From Sulfurovum sp. (GTDB lineage Bacteria; Campylobacterota; Campylobacteria; Campylobacterales; Sulfurovaceae): DNA of 5,934 bases. The notes beneath the pieces were generated by a model, which did not search any database, was not told the origin of the DNA, and was given only the letters and a program-made list of their open reading frames with translations. Positions 4,615 to 5,934 of this stretch are shown here, one piece after another. Position numbers and translations under genes: made by a program. Location of the stretch: NCBI GenBank assembly GCA_026983895.1, contig JALSTF010000001.1, positions 1-5,934 on the forward strand, written 5' to 3'. Position 1 is the stretch's first letter. Each line of letters begins with the position of its first letter.

Positions 4615-4650
4615 ATGTGTTTGACATGAAAACAGACAAAAAGGAACACA

Positions 4651-5583
4651 ATGAAAAAACTTGTAATGGGTTTACTGGTAGCACTGTTCGCAGTGAGTGG
4701 ATTGACAGCTGCGGAGGCAAATCATGTTAGAGTATTCAGCATGGATAATGCAGACAAAAAAGTAACGCCGAAGACGATCCAGGCGGCATTTGAGAAGGCA
4801 GGCTTTATGGTCGAGGCGAACAACGATATGCTTGGGCCGTTCAAAAGAGACTTCAAAGTATTGCATCATGATGTTTACAACCTGATGGTACTCTGGGACA
4901 AAGAGACATTTAGAAAACTGGGTGTGAAGTACCCGAAGATCGCGCTTTTTACACCGCTGAGCATGTCTATCTACACAATGCCTGGTGCAAAGACCATCAA
5001 TGTTTCATCTCTTTCCCCTGCAGGTATTGCCCAAATGACAGGTATCCCTGCGAATGAACCGGCACTTGTGGCACTTGGCAAAAAGATCGAAGGTGCGCTA
5101 AAAGCAGCGATGCCAAAAGGAAAGTTCCTCGATATGCCTTACAAAATGGTCAAGCCTGAGGGTAAGTTGATCGCAACTGCGGATTTCCCAGTCAAAGGTG
5201 ATTGGGAGGATGCGAAAGATGATCTTGAAATGGCGTTTGAAGGCGAATTGGCACCAAATGGTTTTGTCTCTCCTGCCTTTGTAGACCTGAATTATGATCT
5301 TGATGAGCATGATATCGATGCCTATAAATTCTTCGATGCATATTCAATCTGTAAGATCCCGGTCATTTATACTGTTTCTCAAAAACACCCTGAAGCAGGG
5401 GCATTGGCACCATGCACCATGTACCTTTATATGAAAAAAGATGAGAATACTATCCATATGGCATTCCCAACTGTGTACAAGTGGTTCAGTGCTTTGAATA
5501 TTAAAGATAAAGAGTCCAGAGATGTCCTTCTTGACGCACAGGGCAAATTTGAAAATATCCTCAAAAAGATCACGAAGAAGTAA
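4651..5583 (+). CDS. Exported protein with two DUF302-like domains, function unknown
   Basis: The 310-residue product starts with a signal peptide (MKKLVMGLLVALFAVSGLTA, probable cleavage near A20-A23), so it is periplasmic or envelope-located. Two related halves follow, about residues 35-150 and 184-305. They align at a constant offset of 152: K93-x-P95, P102-x2-M105-x2-Y108-x6-T115-I116 match K245-x-P247, P254-x2-M257-x2-Y260-x6-T267-I268. The TIQAAFEKAGF start and the P-xx-M-xx-Y strand pattern resemble DUF302, a small alpha/beta fold of unknown role; most DUF302 proteins have one copy. The only two cysteines, C234 and C255, are both in the second half and could form a disulfide or bind a ligand. 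AAGGA at 4641-4645 sets the start. It has its own promoter and long leader. The biochemical role is unknown. Confidence 0.75.
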   Translation: MKKLVMGLLVALFAVSGLTAAEANHVRVFSMDNADKKVTPKTIQAAFEKAGFMVEANNDMLGPFKRDFKVLHHDVYNLMVLWDKETFRKLGVKYPKIALFTPLSMSIYTMPGAKTINVSSLSPAGIAQMTGIPANEPALVALGKKIEGALKAAMPKGKFLDMPYKMVKPEGKLIATADFPVKGDWEDAKDDLEMAFEGELAPNGFVSPAFVDLNYDLDEHDIDAYKFFDAYSICKIPVIYTVSQKHPEAGALAPCTMYLYMKKDENTIHMAFPTVYKWFSALNIKDKESRDVLLDAQGKFENILKKITKK

Positions 5584-5601
5584 TTTTCTTCACTCTTTAT
5601 A

Positions 5602-5625
5602 CTAGTGGGCTTTGATGCCTGCTAG
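5602..5625. terminator. Hairpin between the convergent DUF302-like and MOSC genes
   Basis: CTAGTGGGC 5602-5610 pairs with GCCTGCTAG 5617-5625 (two G-U on the plus-strand RNA) around loop TTTGAT, 18 bases after the DUF302-like stop. The convergent gene layout favours a terminator. No proper T-run follows on either strand. It shares AGTGGGCTT with the REP-like hairpin at 4406-4414, so a degenerate repeat copy is an alternative. Confidence 0.45.
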
Positions 5626-5652
5626 ACCTTCCCGTATTCATCTATATATCAT

Positions 5653-5745
5653 TCAATATTGTTTTGTCTGTTTGATGTAGGACAGTATGTCATCAGGAGG
5701 TATTATGCCTATGTTTTTAAGTTCGTAATTTACGGCGTGACCACT
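5653..5745 (-). pseudogene. Orphan 30-codon open fragment beyond the MOSC stop
   Basis: In the frame -1 relative to the MOSC gene, minus-strand codons run open into IPPDDILSYIKQTKQY and then TGA. The Pro-Pro-Asp-Asp-Ile-x2-Tyr-Ile-x3-Lys pattern resembles the last helix of a small c-type cytochrome or similar domain. There is no start codon or CxxCH in the fragment. It may be the tail of a decayed gene, a former extension of the MOSC protein lost by frameshift, or chance. Confidence 0.2.
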
Positions 5746-5934
5746 CTAATGGTGTCATTTACTTTTATCTCACCTGCCTGGATAACTTTGGCGAAGATAC
5801 CTCTGTCATTCTTTAGAAGCTTCGGTATGCGTTTGTCTAGTTTTGATAAATGGTTACATAAGGTACAGTTCTGTGTGATTTCCAAAATAGCAGTACCAAT
5901 GTGCAGTTGTGTACCAGAAGAAAGGTGGTAAGGG
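5730..5934 (-). CDS. MOSC-domain protein, C-terminal part (cut by the window edge)
   Basis: The last 67 residues are visible and end in TAA at 5730-5732. The opening LSSGTQLHIGTAILEITQNC, then TLCNHLSKLDKRIPKLL, RGIFAKVIQAGEIKVNDTIRVV, follow the end of the MOSC fold: a G-xx-xxIG-A-LE-T strand pair, a conserved cysteine (here a CTLC pair), a RG-FA-V-xxGEI-V-D barrel closure. MOSC proteins include the C-terminal domain of molybdenum-cofactor sulfurases and stand-alone proteins such as YiiM, thought to carry sulfur or handle molybdenum ligands. Which subfamily this is cannot be decided without the N-terminal part. It converges on the DUF302-like gene across 146 bp. Confidence 0.83.
   Translation of the reverse strand, partial: PYHLSSGTQLHIGTAILEITQNCTLCNHLSKLDKRIPKLLKNDRGIFAKVIQAGEIKVNDTIRVVTP

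Larger units (their letters stand above)
4186..4650. other. 465-bp gene-poor region between the porin and DUF302-like genes
   Basis: No intact gene of convincing quality is seen on either strand. In order it holds two terminator-like hairpins, a pyrimidine-rich run (4249-4276), an imperfect palindrome (4316-4333), an inverted pair of REP-like hairpins (4325-4430), a C-rich, G-poor tract with an 18-bp period (4421-4492), a promoter (4518-4523) and a structured leader (4526-4650). On the minus strand a 61-codon frame (4182-4367) includes CVVCNKIFERKK. It has no clear ribosome binding site and crosses the terminator hairpins, so I do not call it a gene. Confidence 0.8.

Noticed and set aside
4621..4626. 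Perfect TTGACA resembling a -35 box before the DUF302-like gene
   Set aside because: It is only 25 bases before the start codon, so a matching -10 would fall near the start or inside the gene; none is seen. The TATAAT at 4518-4523 is the better promoter.
4626..4651. Alternative ATG at 4626 for the DUF302-like gene
   Set aside because: It is out of frame with the signal peptide, and the AAGGA at 4641-4645 serves the ATG at 4651.
5694..5728. AGGAGGT followed by ATG and a seven-codon plus-strand frame (MPMFLSS)
   Set aside because: The ribosome-binding-site match is perfect but only three bases from the ATG, the frame is tiny and no promoter precedes it; the motif is the complement of Pro-Pro codons in the minus-strand fragment.
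5659..5931. 90-codon plus-strand open frame at the right edge
   Set aside because: It is the complementary shadow of the MOSC-domain gene, which has the recognisable fold pattern on the minus strand.

Overview
The window reads as a chromosomal segment of a Campylobacterota (epsilonproteobacterial) bacterium. A Sulfurovum-like sulfur-oxidising relative is the best guess. The clues are a DUF3373-type outer-membrane porin, a two-domain DUF302-like exported protein, an rpmI-rplT pair not preceded by infC, and promoters with a clear TATAAT box but no recognisable -35. The genus is inferred from protein character only; no database was searched.

Layout: (1) 1-382, minus strand, the N-terminal 127 residues of a MutS-family mismatch-recognition protein, running off the left edge. 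(2) Divergent from it, rpmI (536-727) and rplT (836-1192) encode ribosomal proteins bL35 and bL20; their 108-nt spacer is rich in possible RNA structure, and a strong hairpin follows rplT. (3) 1297-2400, a type 2 dGTPase-like dNTP triphosphohydrolase under its own promoter. (4) 2401-2610, an AT-rich control region with three TATAAT boxes, a 14-bp direct repeat and a 6-4-6 palindrome, feeding a 524-residue outer-membrane porin (2611-4185). (5) 4186-4650, 465 nt without a clear intact gene but full of structure: two terminator-like hairpins, an inverted pair of REP-like hairpins (one with a GTAG foot), a C-rich and G-poor tract built on an 18-bp period that is also an open proline-rich reading frame, a promoter, and a leader that can fold into a coherent multi-helix RNA. 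(6) 4651-5583, a secreted protein made of two DUF302-like repeats. (7) Convergent to it, 5730-5934 minus strand, the C-terminal 67 residues of a MOSC-domain protein, running off the right edge.

The genes do not form one pathway. There is a translation operon, two genome-maintenance genes (mismatch recognition and dNTP hydrolysis, linked only by theme), and two cell-envelope genes. The most unusual material is non-coding: the 4316-4650 block before the DUF302-like gene, where a REP-like pair, a possible decayed CxxC/proline-rich mini-gene, a possible Rho-loading tract and a structured leader lie side by side, and the rpmI-rplT spacer, which could be an autoregulatory element. Both ends of the window cut through genes, so the MutS subtype and the MOSC subfamily cannot be settled here.
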